From the NCBI GenBank assembly GCA_015063605.1, contig SVTV01000004.1:1-64000 (forward strand): a stretch of 64,000 nucleotides of DNA. The letters are read 5' to 3'. The stretch is from Oscillospiraceae bacterium (lineage in GTDB: Bacteria; Bacillota; Clostridia; Oscillospirales; SIG627). Under the pieces are notes generated by a model, which saw nothing but the letters and a program-made list of their open reading frames with translations, ran no database searches and was not told the DNA's origin. Positions 8,264 to 16,868 of the stretch are shown in pieces (within the stretch, counting starts at the first letter, position 1; every line of letters begins with the position of its first letter). The translations under genes and the position numbers were made by a program.

Positions 8264-9004
8264 TCATTTATTTTTCGCTGTCTCATCACCGTTTACGCCT
8301 TTATCACCCGAAGCAAAGGATGATATGGGACAATCACCGCACCTCGGACCTTGTGCACTGCAGAATTCTCTTCCGAAGAAAACGAGTCTGTGGCAAAAAT
8401 CCGACTGCTCCTTTTTTTCCACGATCGCAGAAAGCTCTCTTTCGCACTTCACGGGATCATCGGGAACGGAAGTAAGCCCCAATCTGTGGGAGATACGCAT
8501 ACAATGGGTATCGGGCACTATTCTCGGATCGTCGTAAAGCTCGCCCATTATAAGATTGGCTATCTTCATTCCGATACCCGGAAGATTAATAAGATCATCG
8601 TATGTACACGGAACGACACCGCCGTATTCTCGGCAGATAATAACGCAGGCATCCTTGATGCTTTTCGCCTTGGTCTTATAAAGACCGCAGGGACGCACTA
8701 TGCGTTCTATATCCTCCAAAGGTGCTTCCGCCATGGAAAATACATCCGGATACTCCTTGAAAAGCTCCTTCGAAACGATATTGACTCTTTTATCGGTGCA
8801 CTGTGCCGAAAGACGCGACATAACGAGAAGTCTGTAAGGAGTATTTTTGCTGTCACCCTCATTGAATTCAAGAGCACACAATGAATCCTCATACACGTTT
8901 TTGAGGATCTCGCTTACCCTTTCCGCTTTTTTCTTCGGAGTTCTGCCCAATGCTTTGGCATAGGGGCAAACAAGAAGCTTTTTTCTCTCGCTTTTCTCCG
9001 CCAT
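8264..9004 (-). CDS. nth: endonuclease III, with incomplete iron-sulfur cluster motif
   Basis: A 246-aa DNA glycosylase/AP lyase for oxidised pyrimidines. The helix-hairpin-helix and catalytic Lys are in LINLPGIGMKIANLIM, and the catalytic Asp is in VPDTHCMRISHRLGL. The C-terminal [4Fe-4S] loop shows three cysteines, FCSAQGPRCGDCPISSFAS, spaced C-x6-C-x2-C, but the fourth position (C-x5-C) is Ala. The N-terminus is slightly long (KKLLVCPYAKALGRTPKKKA). It sits between the TIM-barrel isomerase (2-bp gap) and polA (15-bp gap), consistent with a base-excision repair operon. Confidence 0.9.
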   Translation of the reverse strand: MAEKSERKKLLVCPYAKALGRTPKKKAERVSEILKNVYEDSLCALEFNEGDSKNTPYRLLVMSRLSAQCTDKRVNIVSKELFKEYPDVFSMAEAPLEDIERIVRPCGLYKTKAKSIKDACVIICREYGGVVPCTYDDLINLPGIGMKIANLIMGELYDDPRIVPDTHCMRISHRLGLTSVPDDPVKCERELSAIVEKKEQSDFCHRLVFFGREFCSAQGPRCGDCPISSFASGDKGVNGDETAKNK

Positions 9005-9006
9005 AA

Positions 9007-9735
9007 TTACATTTCCTTCATCATCTTTTTAAAGGAAGCTATAACATCGTCAAGGGAAAACTCCTCGGAATATTTTCTGAAGGAGAAATAACCGTTGTAG
9101 CTTCTCGAAAGCATTGCGGATACACATTCCTTTATCTCGCCGTTGCCCTTCTCGGGAAGAACGGGGGTTCCGTCCTTTTTCATGTCGTTGATCCTGATAA
9201 AGGCTATGTCATCCTTGAATTTATATTTATAAAGCTGACCGAGGAAAGGATTTATATTTCCGAGCACGTATTCGGAGGGATTGAATATTATTCCCGTATT
9301 TTCGCTTCTCAATGCACTGTATACCTCATTTGTGAACACGGGATACTTCTTTCTCGGCTCAAAAAGAATATTTATATTGAAGGCTTTCGCCGCCTCGATT
9401 ATTCTCTTCACAGCGTTTATAAAGCCTTCGCCGGGATTTTCGGGAAATGTGCAAAGGCATATTTTTATATTCTCAATACCGATGCGGTTTGCGTTTCTCA
9501 GTATTCTTACATATGCATCGAAATCGTTTATATCGTTCTTTACGGTATGAAGAACTATCTTCTTCATGGAATCGCAGAGTGCATCTCGTATATCCTCCGT
9601 CTTACCGCATGGAAGCTCGGAAAGAGCAGTGCCAAATATAGGATCATCGGTCTCGAGATTCGTTATACCGAAGGTGCTTTCAAAGAAAGAAGCTTTTTCC
9701 ACGGAAGCATTTATTCTTACAGAGTAATTAAACAT
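9007..9735 (-). CDS. sugar phosphate isomerase/epimerase-like TIM barrel
   Basis: 242 aa, AP_endonuc_2/xylose-isomerase-like fold. Strand-end residues typical of the family are visible: IENIKICLCTFPENPGEG, INILFEPRKKYP, TGIIFNPSEYVLGNI (where family members carry metal-binding Asp/His) and AFIRINDMKKDG near residue 185. It is short for the family, and some metal ligands are not obvious. It overlaps no neighbour but lies 2 bp from nth and 14 bp from the acetyltransferase gene, so it is co-transcribed. The same fold includes endonuclease IV, but conservation is too weak to claim a DNA repair role. Confidence 0.7.
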   Translation of the reverse strand: MFNYSVRINASVEKASFFESTFGITNLETDDPIFGTALSELPCGKTEDIRDALCDSMKKIVLHTVKNDINDFDAYVRILRNANRIGIENIKICLCTFPENPGEGFINAVKRIIEAAKAFNINILFEPRKKYPVFTNEVYSALRSENTGIIFNPSEYVLGNINPFLGQLYKYKFKDDIAFIRINDMKKDGTPVLPEKGNGEIKECVSAMLSRSYNGYFSFRKYSEEFSLDDVIASFKKMMKEM

Positions 9736-9749
9736 TCAAAAAGCCCTCC

Positions 9750-10547
9750 TTATTTCGCACCGTTGTCACGGGCATCCTTTTTGCCGCGGCAATAGGCACA
9801 TTCATCATTATTGCAAAGGAAGTAATCGGGATCCTTTTCAAGCATCTTTTCGCCAAGTTCAAACATCATCCTTGCATCTATAAGAAGCATACGGGCATTT
9901 CCCGCAATTCCCTCTGTAAGAGCGCCGCCTCGTCTGAGCACAGATGTGAACTTAAGAAAATCACGATGTCCGGGAGGAAATTTTCTCATGGTCATGGTCT
10001 TTCCCTCATAGTCCTTCATGTACATGGGAGCGGGAACCGTTCTGTTTTCAAGATAATAGGAATCCATTATGTCTTCTATGGAATGGAGCGTTGTGTTTCT
10101 GTTCATGTCAACACCCAGCATAAGTATCTTTCCGCCCATATCACGAAGCTTTGTATAAGGCGTTCCCTCTCCGCAATTCGTTTCGGAGATGTCGTGGCCC
10201 GATGTGAATTCCTTGGCTTTTTTACCGTAAGCCGCAACGGAATGAACGGGCTTCAGGCTTCTGAATGCGCCCTTTCTCTTTCTCAATGTTTCGCTGATAA
10301 TACCAACGGTTGAGGGGGAATTTTCGGGATCAAATGGGTGCTGACCGCTCATTGCCACAACGGCAAGAGTACCTTCTTCACCGAGCACATTGAGAAGTGC
10401 ATCTATAACGGTATCCGCGCCGCCCGATACTTCTCCAATGGAGGATAATGCGCTGTGCATGAGCAACAGATCGCCCTTTTCTATTCCGCACAGCCTGAAA
10501 GCAAGCTCAAGCTCGCTTCCCGTTATTTCTCTTTTGTTATTCTTCAT
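9750..10547 (-). CDS. AAC(3)-family N-acetyltransferase (Antibiotic_NAT)
   Basis: 265 aa. Conserved AAC(3) blocks are present: LLLMHSALSSIGEVSGGADTV near the N-terminus, NSPSTVGIISETLRKRKGAFRS, KPVHSVAAYG with the catalytic-type His, and KILMLGVDMNRNTTLHSIED. The fold transfers acetyl from acetyl-CoA to an amine. The C-terminus carries an unusual short Cys cluster CNNDECAYC. Many chromosomal homologues do not confer aminoglycoside resistance, and its place in a housekeeping operon argues for a metabolic substrate. The start has AAAGG at a normal distance. Confidence 0.8.
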   Translation of the reverse strand: MKNNKREITGSELELAFRLCGIEKGDLLLMHSALSSIGEVSGGADTVIDALLNVLGEEGTLAVVAMSGQHPFDPENSPSTVGIISETLRKRKGAFRSLKPVHSVAAYGKKAKEFTSGHDISETNCGEGTPYTKLRDMGGKILMLGVDMNRNTTLHSIEDIMDSYYLENRTVPAPMYMKDYEGKTMTMRKFPPGHRDFLKFTSVLRRGGALTEGIAGNARMLLIDARMMFELGEKMLEKDPDYFLCNNDECAYCRGKKDARDNGAK

Positions 10548-10647
10548 TTATGTCTTGCCTTTCTGTGGTTCGAAGCGAAGCCGGTTTCGAAGCGAAACAT
10601 ATTTCGCGATTGTACCTTTTGCTTAAGCAAAAATTTATTGTAATGAA
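10548..10647 (-). other. intercistronic region with a repeated TTCGAAGCGAA module
   Basis: The gap between rarA and the acetyltransferase gene holds two copies of a near-identical block, GGTTCGAAGCGAA (10567-10579) and GGTTTCGAAGCGAAA (10583-10597), and a self-complementary TTTTGCTTAAGCAAAA. There is no U-run and no clear promoter. It could be an mRNA processing or stabilising element. Confidence 0.4.
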
Positions 10648-11919
10648 TTATTTCTTATTGTTTCCCGATTTTACCCGTTCCTGATATTCGTATGCGGCAC
10701 GCTCTGTTTTGTTGTCGCCGTACGTATAATACTTCTTATCCTTAATATCATCGGGCAGATACTGCTGAGACACATAGTGATTCGGGAAATCGTGGGGATA
10801 TAAATATTCACCCTTCACCTCGCCCACTCCGAATGCGTGATTGTTCTTGAGTCTCGAGGGCATGTCCCGTCCAAGTCCGTTTCTTACATCTTCAAGAGCC
10901 ATGTCCATTGCCATGTATGCGCTGTTCGACTTCGGAGCTGTTGCAAGAAGCACCGCCGCCTGAGCCAGGGGAATACGAGCCTCGGGAAGCCCGAGACGTA
11001 TCGCACTGTCAACGCAGGCATTCGTTATTGCCGCCGCCATTGGGTAAGCAAGTCCTATATCCTCCGAAGCTATAACGAGAAGTCTTCTGCACGGGGAAAG
11101 AAGATCTCCAGATTCCAAAAGCTTTGCAAGGTAAAACACAGCCGCATTCTCATCCGAGCCGCGTATGGATTTCTGCAATGCGCTGAGAAGCTCGAATTTA
11201 TCGTCGCCCTCGGAATCGTAGGATGCATATCCTTTACCTGAGACCGCTTTGGCAGTCTCTTCGTTTATAACCGTATCCGCTGTATAGTATGATGCTTCCA
11301 GAGTATTTAGGGCTGAGCGCACATCCCCACCGCTGCTTACGGCAATCAACCGTGCAGCCGTTTCGTCAAGTATCTTCTCTTCCCCGCCCTGAGCCTTGTT
11401 TTCTTCATTCAAAGCATTCATGGCTCTTACAAGCACATCCGTCATATCTTCTGGGGAAAGCTCCTTGAATTCAAACACAAGACATCTTGAAAGTATCGCT
11501 TTATATATGTAAAAATAAGGATTTTCCGTAGTGGAGGCTATAAGAGTAACTCTTCCGTCCTCGATATATTCAAGTAAGGTCTGCTGCTGTTTTCTGTTAA
11601 GATACTGTATTTCGTCAAGATACAGCAATATTCCCTCAGAGCCCGTAAGTGTCTCCGTCTCCTTTAAAACATCCTTTATATCGGAACTGCCGGCTACAGT
11701 GGCATTGAGTTTAAAAAAGGTCATACCCGCCTTTTCGGCAATAATATTCGCCGCTGTTGTCTTACCTGTGCCGGACGGTCCGTAAAAGATCATATTTGGG
11801 ATCTTATTTTGTGAAACAAGCTTGCGAAGAGGAGCGTTTTCTCCTATTATGTGACGCTGTCCGCACATTTCGTCAAGCTCTCTCGGTCTCATTCTCTGAG
11901 CAAGAGGTATACTTTTCAT
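10648..11919 (-). CDS. rarA: replication-associated recombination protein A (RarA/MgsA)
   Basis: A 423-aa AAA+ ATPase acting at stalled replication forks. The N-terminal PLAQRMRPRELDEMCGQRHI is the family signature, Walker A is IFYGPSGTGKTTAANII, Walker B is ILLYLDEIQYLN, and sensor 1 lies in LIASTTENPYF. The C-terminal tetramerisation and clamp-loader-like region includes ASEDIGLAYP and AQAAVLLATAPKSNSAYMA. Normal length. Start ATG 11919 has GAAAGG upstream. It is co-directional with nth and polA, consistent with a genome-maintenance operon. Confidence 0.93.
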   Translation of the reverse strand: MKSIPLAQRMRPRELDEMCGQRHIIGENAPLRKLVSQNKIPNMIFYGPSGTGKTTAANIIAEKAGMTFFKLNATVAGSSDIKDVLKETETLTGSEGILLYLDEIQYLNRKQQQTLLEYIEDGRVTLIASTTENPYFYIYKAILSRCLVFEFKELSPEDMTDVLVRAMNALNEENKAQGGEEKILDETAARLIAVSSGGDVRSALNTLEASYYTADTVINEETAKAVSGKGYASYDSEGDDKFELLSALQKSIRGSDENAAVFYLAKLLESGDLLSPCRRLLVIASEDIGLAYPMAAAITNACVDSAIRLGLPEARIPLAQAAVLLATAPKSNSAYMAMDMALEDVRNGLGRDMPSRLKNNHAFGVGEVKGEYLYPHDFPNHYVSQQYLPDDIKDKKYYTYGDNKTERAAYEYQERVKSGNNKK

Positions 11920-11960
11920 ATTTATATCACGCCTTTCGCAACTAAGATCCGAAGATCAGA

Positions 11961-12779
11961 TCATATACCGAGAAGCTCTCGTGCATTATCTCCCATTATC
12001 AAATCCTTTTCCGTTCTGCCTACGGGAAGCGCTTCTATAAAAAGCAATTCCGCAAGGCTTTCGCTCCAGGGAAAATCGCTTCCGAAAAGTATCTTGTCAG
12101 CACCGTGAAGTCCGATGGTCTTTACAAGTCTTTCGGGAGAAATATGTTGAGAAAGAAATGCCGTATCGAGGTAAAGATTCGGAAAACGTCCCGCAAGATA
12201 TTCATTCACCTCATCGAAGCGGTGCATTCCGCCGAGATGAGCAAGGACGGTCTTCATTTTCGGGAAATCTGCAAGCACCCTTGCGGATGCCTCGGGAAGA
12301 GCGTGGATAAGCTCGGGAGACAAGGGGTCGTATCCCGCATGGAACACGGCAACAAGACCCAATTCGCTTACCGCCTCATAAATGGGATACATTTTTTTGT
12401 CGTCTATCATGAATTCCTGATAGTCGGGATGAAACTTTACGCCCTTTACACCTTTATTCTTCAATCGTACAAGCTCCTCCACCGCATTGGGTGAATCGGG
12501 ATGCACGGAGCAAAAACGCATATGACGGGCATATTTTTCGTTTCCCGAAATAAAGCCGTCTCTTTCCATGGCGTAATCGTTTATTTTTTCTATGTTATCG
12601 GGGCGTGTGGCTATCGTAAGAATAACGGCAACATCCACTCCCGCTTTTTCAATATTTTTTTGAACGGCATCGCTTGTACCGTCTCCGTAATAAGGTATGC
12701 CTGCGATCTTGCCGAGCTTTCCCATGGTCTTCTCCGCTATCTTTGAGGGAAAAGCATGGGTATGAATATCGATTATCAT
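11961..12779 (-). CDS. amidohydrolase family TIM-barrel protein (amidohydrolase_2)
   Basis: 272 aa from ATG 12779, where the family N-terminus MIIDIHTHAFP begins (first metal-binding HxH). Other metal/active-site elements: GVKFHPDYQEF, VAVFHAGYDPLSP, VLAHLGGMHRF and ILFGSDFPW with the catalytic Asp. These match the ACMS-decarboxylase/amidohydrolase_2 group, whose members hydrolyse or decarboxylate varied substrates. An in-frame GTG at 12821 would add 14 Lys-rich residues but lies inside an intercistronic hairpin, so I reject it. Located between glyA and rarA. The substrate is unknown. Confidence 0.75.
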   Translation of the reverse strand: MIIDIHTHAFPSKIAEKTMGKLGKIAGIPYYGDGTSDAVQKNIEKAGVDVAVILTIATRPDNIEKINDYAMERDGFISGNEKYARHMRFCSVHPDSPNAVEELVRLKNKGVKGVKFHPDYQEFMIDDKKMYPIYEAVSELGLVAVFHAGYDPLSPELIHALPEASARVLADFPKMKTVLAHLGGMHRFDEVNEYLAGRFPNLYLDTAFLSQHISPERLVKTIGLHGADKILFGSDFPWSESLAELLFIEALPVGRTEKDLIMGDNARELLGI

Positions 12780-12796
12780 AATTATTTTAAATTTTC

Positions 12797-12834
12797 GGTT
12801 CGCTTTGAAGCTTTTACACACTCCAAAGCGAACC
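12797..12834 (-). repeat. intercistronic hairpin between glyA and the amidohydrolase gene
   Basis: Perfect 11-bp arms GGTTCGCTTTG (12797-12807) and CAAAGCGAACC (12824-12834) with a 16-nt loop. On the transcribed strand it is followed by an A/T-rich stretch without a U-run, so partial termination or 3'-end protection of glyA mRNA is more likely than full termination. Confidence 0.6.
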
Positions 12835-12873
12835 TTTTGCCTGTTTTAAAAAATTATTCGGATCCTATCCGTA

Positions 12874-14124
12874 TTATTTGCCGGAGTAGATGGGATGCTT
12901 TGCACAAAGCTCGGCAACACCCTTTCTGATCTCATCGGCCTTGCCCTCGAAGTCGCATACTGCGTACTTGATGTATTCCGCTATCTTATCCATATCGGAA
13001 ACATCAAAGCCTCTGGATGTAACGGCGGGAGTACCTATTCTGATACCGCTTGTTACGAAGGGGCTCTGGGGATCGTTGGGAACTGCATTCTTGTTTACGG
13101 TGATATTCACTTCATCAAGTCTGTGCTCAAGCTCCTTGCCCGTGATATCCATATTGCGGAGATCCACGAGCATAAGGTGGTTGTCGGTACCGCCGGAAAC
13201 GAGGTTGAAGCCTCTGGAAACGAGACCGTTGGCGAGAGCTGCGGCATTGTCAACGATATTCTTCTGATATGCCTTGAATTCGGGCTTGAGAGCTTCACCG
13301 AAGCAAACTGCCTTAGCGGCGATTATGTGCATAAGAGGACCGCCCTGCATTCCGGGGAATACAGCCTTGTTTATAGCCTTAGCCAATTCTTCCTTGCAGA
13401 GTATCATACCGCCTCTGGGGCCTCTGAGAGTCTTATGAGTTGTAGTGGTAACAACATCGGCATACTTCATGGGGTTGTCATGAAGTCCCGCAGCTACAAG
13501 GCCTGCGATGTGAGCCATATCTACCATGAAGTAAGCTCCTACCTCATGAGCTATAGCGGCAAAGCGTTCGAAATCTATCTTTCTGGGGTATGCACTGGCG
13601 CCTGCAACGATAAGCTTGGGCTTATGCTCCTTTGCGAGACGGAGGACCTCATCATAATCTATCATCTGTGTTTCGTCGCTTAAGCCGTAAGAAACGAAGT
13701 TGTAGTAAAGACCGGATATATTTACGGGGCTTCCGTGTGTAAGATGTCCGCCGTGAGCAAGGCTCATACCGAGAACGGTATCACCGGGCTTGAGAAGAGC
13801 GAGGTAAACGGCTGTATTTGCCTGTGCACCGCTGTGAGGCTGAACGTTTGCGTGTTCTGCGCCAAAAAGCTCCTTTGCTCTTTCGATAGCTATTGTCTCG
13901 GCAATATCTACCGCATAGCATCCGCCGTAGTATCTTTTTCCGGAATAACCCTCTGCGTACTTATTTGTAAGAACCGTGCCCGCCGCTGCGAGAACCGCTT
14001 CGGAAACGATATTTTCACTTGCTATAAGCTCTATGTTTCCGCACTGACGAAGATATTCCTTTTCTATAGCTTCGCCGACTTCCTTGTCATAAGCCTTTAA
14101 GAATTCCATGTTTTCAAGTATCAT
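12874..14124 (-). CDS. glyA: serine hydroxymethyltransferase
   Basis: 416 aa. The PLP enzyme interconverts serine and glycine with tetrahydrofolate, supplying one-carbon units. Signature regions: [50 protein letters not shown] and the PLP-lysine block [15 protein letters not shown]. The start is set at ATG 14124 because GGGAGG lies 10 nt upstream; the ATG at 14142 would contain that Shine-Dalgarno. A consensus promoter sits at 14176-14204, so glyA probably leads the long operon down to pyrE. Confidence 0.95.
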   Translation of the reverse strand: MILENMEFLKAYDKEVGEAIEKEYLRQCGNIELIASENIVSEAVLAAAGTVLTNKYAEGYSGKRYYGGCYAVDIAETIAIERAKELFGAEHANVQPHSGAQANTAVYLALLKPGDTVLGMSLAHGGHLTHGSPVNISGLYYNFVSYGLSDETQMIDYDEVLRLAKEHKPKLIVAGASAYPRKIDFERFAAIAHEVGAYFMVDMAHIAGLVAAGLHDNPMKYADVVTTTTHKTLRGPRGGMILCKEELAKAINKAVFPGMQGGPLMHIIAAKAVCFGEALKPEFKAYQKNIVDNAAALANGLVSRGFNLVSGGTDNHLMLVDLRNMDITGKELEHRLDEVNITVNKNAVPNDPQSPFVTSGIRIGTPAVTSRGFDVSDMDKIAEYIKYAVCDFEGKADEIRKGVAELCAKHPIYSGK

Positions 14125-14175
14125 CTTTTTTATTCCTCCCATGATGGTTATAAAGTTATATACTTCAACTCTTAT

Positions 14176-14204
14176 ATTATAATACCTATTGCGTTTTTTT
14201 TCAA
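14176..14204 (-). promoter_or_regulatory. SigA promoter for glyA operon
   Basis: Minus strand: TTGAAA (14199-14204), 17 bp, TATAAT (14176-14181). Leader of about 45 nt to ATG 14124. No glycine or folate riboswitch features are visible in the leader. Confidence 0.8.
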
Positions 14205-14364
14205 GTATTATTTGCGTTAAAGCCTCTATTTTGTCGTTAAATGAGTATTTTTTTCAAAAAAAATCCGTCATATCACATGCAATTCAAAGAATTCACATCC
14301 ACATTACAGTATTAAGATATATAATCATACACAAATGTTCATTTCTCGAAAGGAAGAATAAAAA

Positions 14365-15852
14365 TTGAGTAAAGGTGCAAGAAAACGCGAATCGCGCGAA
14401 GAAAAGATCCTTGCCGAAAAATTGGCTGCCGAAAAGGATTTAAAAAACAAAAAGAAAAAGATCACGATCACCATTATCACTGCAGTATGTCTTGTCATTG
14501 CTGTCGCTGTATCGGCAATTGCGATAATCAGTCATAATAATTATCTTGATACAGGTGAGGGCTTGAGAAACACAGCTGCTCTGGCATCGGATAATTTCAC
14601 CGTTGACAATGCAATGATGAGCTATTACATCTATGACACATATTATTCCATAGCAAACTATTACAGCGCTCAGCTGTCTTCATGGGGACTTGATGTTACA
14701 AAGTCCATCAAGAAGCAGTTTTATTCCGACACACAGTCATGGTTCGAATTCTTCACCGAAACGGCTATCTCCACCGCAAAGCAGACTCTGACGCTTGCGG
14801 AAGCGGCTCATAAAAACGGAATATCATTATCCGAAGACGAGATATCAGCCCTCAAAATAAGAGTGTCGGCTCTCAACCCCTTATCCTACGGAAGAGGCAT
14901 CACCACCGACGATATACTTCGTGCGGAATCCTTAAGTTATCTTGCGGCAAAATATGACAACAAGCTTCTTGAAGGCATAGACACATCGGATAAAGCAATA
15001 GATGCATATTACAAGGAGCATAAGGACGAGATACTCAAGGCAGAGTATCGAATGTATTCATTCTACTTCGACGATGATGAATCGAGCAGCAAAGCCCCCT
15101 CCGAAAAGGTGGCAAAATCCTACGCGGAGGATCTTGCAAAATGCAAGACCGATGAGGAATACTGCGAATGGCTCAGAGAATATCTTACAAACGATCCCAA
15201 CGTGGATAAGAACGGCATCGACGCCGAGATCCAGTACGCACATATTACCAACGGAAAATACACCGATGAATACGAATCCCTGAAATGGGTTTACGATGAA
15301 AAAAGAGAGATCGGCGATACCTATGTGGAATACGATCCCAATTACAAGTGCTACATCACTTACATGATAACAAAGCCCTGCAGATTGGACACAGCCTCCA
15401 CAATAAACGTCCGACACGTTCTTTTCACAGCCGATAAATACGGCACGGATGCGGCGGCAGCTGAGGAAGCAAAGAAGGTCTACGATGAGTGGAAGGCTTC
15501 CGAAAAGACCGAAGAAAGCTTCGCTCTTCTCGCCGTGGCTCATTCTACAGACTTAGGCTCCGCAAACTCCGGCGGACTTTACGAAAATGTCCGTGAGGGT
15601 GAAATGATGGCGGAATTCAACGATTGGTGCTTCGACAAGAGCAGAAAGGCAGGAGATACGGGCATAGTCACCACCGATTACGGCATCCATCTCATGTACT
15701 TCTGCGGAGAAGGTCTTGAGGTATACAAGTCTCAGATCAAGCAGTCCATCGAGGATGCGGAATACGCTTCCGTTTACGCAGATGCATCTTCGGGCATTAC
15801 CATCAAGGACAATTCCAAAAAGGCTTACGGTATCCCCGAAAAGAAGCTTTAA
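14365..15852 (+). CDS. membrane-anchored PpiC-type peptidyl-prolyl isomerase (SurA/PrsA-like)
   Basis: 495 aa, TTG start with GAAAGGAAG 8 nt upstream. A very basic cytoplasmic N-terminus (residues 1-33) is followed by one membrane segment (about 33-55, TITIITAVCLVIAVAVSAIAI), then an extracytoplasmic helical SurA-N-like region rich in Tyr (residues 75-250). The parvulin domain (about 350-460) shows INVRHVLFTADK, HSTDLGSANSGGLYENVREG and GDTGIVTTDYGIHLMYF. It likely folds secreted proteins at the membrane surface. It has no lipobox, unlike PrsA. It ends in a shared terminator facing the transaldolase gene. Confidence 0.88.
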   Translation: MSKGARKRESREEKILAEKLAAEKDLKNKKKKITITIITAVCLVIAVAVSAIAIISHNNYLDTGEGLRNTAALASDNFTVDNAMMSYYIYDTYYSIANYYSAQLSSWGLDVTKSIKKQFYSDTQSWFEFFTETAISTAKQTLTLAEAAHKNGISLSEDEISALKIRVSALNPLSYGRGITTDDILRAESLSYLAAKYDNKLLEGIDTSDKAIDAYYKEHKDEILKAEYRMYSFYFDDDESSSKAPSEKVAKSYAEDLAKCKTDEEYCEWLREYLTNDPNVDKNGIDAEIQYAHITNGKYTDEYESLKWVYDEKREIGDTYVEYDPNYKCYITYMITKPCRLDTASTINVRHVLFTADKYGTDAAAAEEAKKVYDEWKASEKTEESFALLAVAHSTDLGSANSGGLYENVREGEMMAEFNDWCFDKSRKAGDTGIVTTDYGIHLMYFCGEGLEVYKSQIKQSIEDAEYASVYADASSGITIKDNSKKAYGIPEKKL

Positions 15853-15869
15853 TTATACGCATACGCAAG

Positions 15870-15908
15870 CAAGCCACGGTCTTTATCAGGCCATGGCTTG
15901 TTTTTTTT
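15870..15908 (+). terminator. terminator between the foldase and transaldolase genes
   Basis: CAAGCCACGG (15870-15879) pairs with CCATGGCTTG (15891-15900), with one mismatch, followed by eight Ts. It lies between converging genes. Confidence 0.85.
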
Positions 15909-15912
15909 CATA

Positions 15913-16554
15913 TTATTGACGGGCTTCCCAATCCTTAATAAACTTTTCTATTCCCTTTTCCGTAAGAGGATGATAGTACATCTGCTTTATCACCTTATAT
16001 GGAACGGTTGCTATATCGGCTCCCGCTTCGGCGGCACGTATAACATCGAGAGGTCCTCTGATGCTCGCCGCAATTATTTGCGTCTTTATTCCGTAGCTTG
16101 CGAATATACTGCTTATCTGCGCTACGGTTTCCGAGCCGTCATATGATATATCATCAAGCCTTCCTATAAAGGAGCTTACGTATGTTGCTCCCGCATTCGC
16201 CGCAAGAAGAGCCTGAGCCGCGCTGAATACAAGGGTGACATTTGTTTTTATTCCCTCTTTTTCAAGAACCGAGACTGCCTTTATTCCTTCCTCACACATG
16301 GGTATCTTTATGACCACATTTTCTCTTATTTTCGAAAGTTTTCTTCCTTCTTCTACCATTTCTGAAGCCTTATAGGTCGTGACCTCCGCAAATACGGGAC
16401 CGTCGGTCATCCCGGCTATTTCCCCTATCATCTCCTCAAAGCTTCCCTCTTCTCTTGCTATAAGAGTCGGATTCGTGGTCACTCCGCTTACCGCTCCACC
16501 TGCAAGTGCTTCCTTTATGTCCGATAAATTTGCTGTATCTGCAAAAATTTTCAT
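15913..16554 (-). CDS. fsa: transaldolase-like fructose-6-phosphate aldolase
   Basis: 213 aa, the short TalC/Fsa-type class I aldolase length. N-terminal [17 protein letters not shown] and [15 protein letters not shown] are the family signature; the Schiff-base Lys lies in [15 protein letters not shown] and the following strand in [20 protein letters not shown]. It either transfers dihydroxyacetone units (transaldolase) or cleaves fructose 6-phosphate; sequence alone does not decide between these. The split transketolase elsewhere in the window supports a pentose-phosphate role. The ATG is 25 nt from a GGAGG, with a small hairpin between. Confidence 0.9.
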   Translation of the reverse strand: MKIFADTANLSDIKEALAGGAVSGVTTNPTLIAREEGSFEEMIGEIAGMTDGPVFAEVTTYKASEMVEEGRKLSKIRENVVIKIPMCEEGIKAVSVLEKEGIKTNVTLVFSAAQALLAANAGATYVSSFIGRLDDISYDGSETVAQISSIFASYGIKTQIIAASIRGPLDVIRAAEAGADIATVPYKVIKQMYYHPLTEKGIEKFIKDWEARQ

Positions 16555-16627
16555 AATATTCCGTTGCTTACAAAAGCATCCTCCGTTTATCTGACTTGGC
16601 GATACTCAAAGTCCATCACCGTATTAT

Positions 16628-16656
16628 ATTATACACCCTCGAGGAAAAAACGTCAA
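16628..16656 (-). promoter_or_regulatory. SigA promoter for the transaldolase gene
   Basis: Minus strand: TTGACG (16651-16656), 17 bp, TATAAT (16628-16633). Confidence 0.8.
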
Positions 16657-16779
16657 CACCGGTATACAACGTATACAACGCCTCGCACGGCACAATGACA
16701 CGGATACCTTACGAATTTTGTAAAATGCTCCGCGTACGTAAAATTTACCTTACGGTAAGTGAATTATTGCCGATCTCTA

Positions 16780-16808
16780 TTGACATTTCACATGGATGGA
16801 TTTATAAT
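16780..16808 (+). promoter_or_regulatory. perfect-consensus SigA promoter for the amidohydrolase gene
   Basis: TTGACA (16780-16785), 17 bp, TATAAT (16803-16808): an exact match in both boxes, about 55 nt before ATG 16869. Because the core promoter is so strong, the palindromes just upstream or nearby may act in repression. Confidence 0.85.
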
Positions 16809-16868
16809 AAGCTTGTAATATCCGCCGATGCGGAAAATCAATAAGTCAACAAGAAAGGGATAGAAAAA

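Larger units (their letters stand above)
16555..16868. promoter_or_regulatory. divergent regulatory region between the transaldolase and amidohydrolase genes
   Basis: This 314-bp gap has no credible gene. It holds back-to-back consensus promoters (16628-16656 minus, 16780-16808 plus). Between them are a 9-bp tandem repeat GTATACAAC (16662-16670, 16671-16679), a dyad TTAC-N7-GTAA (16709-16723), and two abutting 11-bp palindromes GTAAAATTTAC (16738-16748) and CTTACGGTAAG (16749-16759). These may be binding sites for one regulator controlling both directions. On the minus strand the leader of the transaldolase gene carries a hairpin between its Shine-Dalgarno and ATG. Confidence 0.6.

Noticed and set aside
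9750-10547. acquired aminoglycoside resistance gene
   Set aside because: Family resemblance only; chromosomal operon context, no mobile element or composition change nearby.
12781-12821. GTG 12821 as start of the amidohydrolase
   Set aside because: It lies within the intercistronic hairpin and adds a basic tail before the conserved MIIDIHTH start.
12895-13683. 262-codon plus-strand frame inside glyA
   Set aside because: Antisense to a universally conserved enzyme, no ribosome site.
14125-14364. glycine or folate riboswitch before glyA
   Set aside because: The leader after the promoter is only about 45 nt, with no conserved riboswitch core.
16596-16844. 82-codon plus-strand frame in the divergent promoter region
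   Set aside because: It covers both promoters and all the palindromes, has no ribosome site, and would be started upstream of the mapped -35 box.
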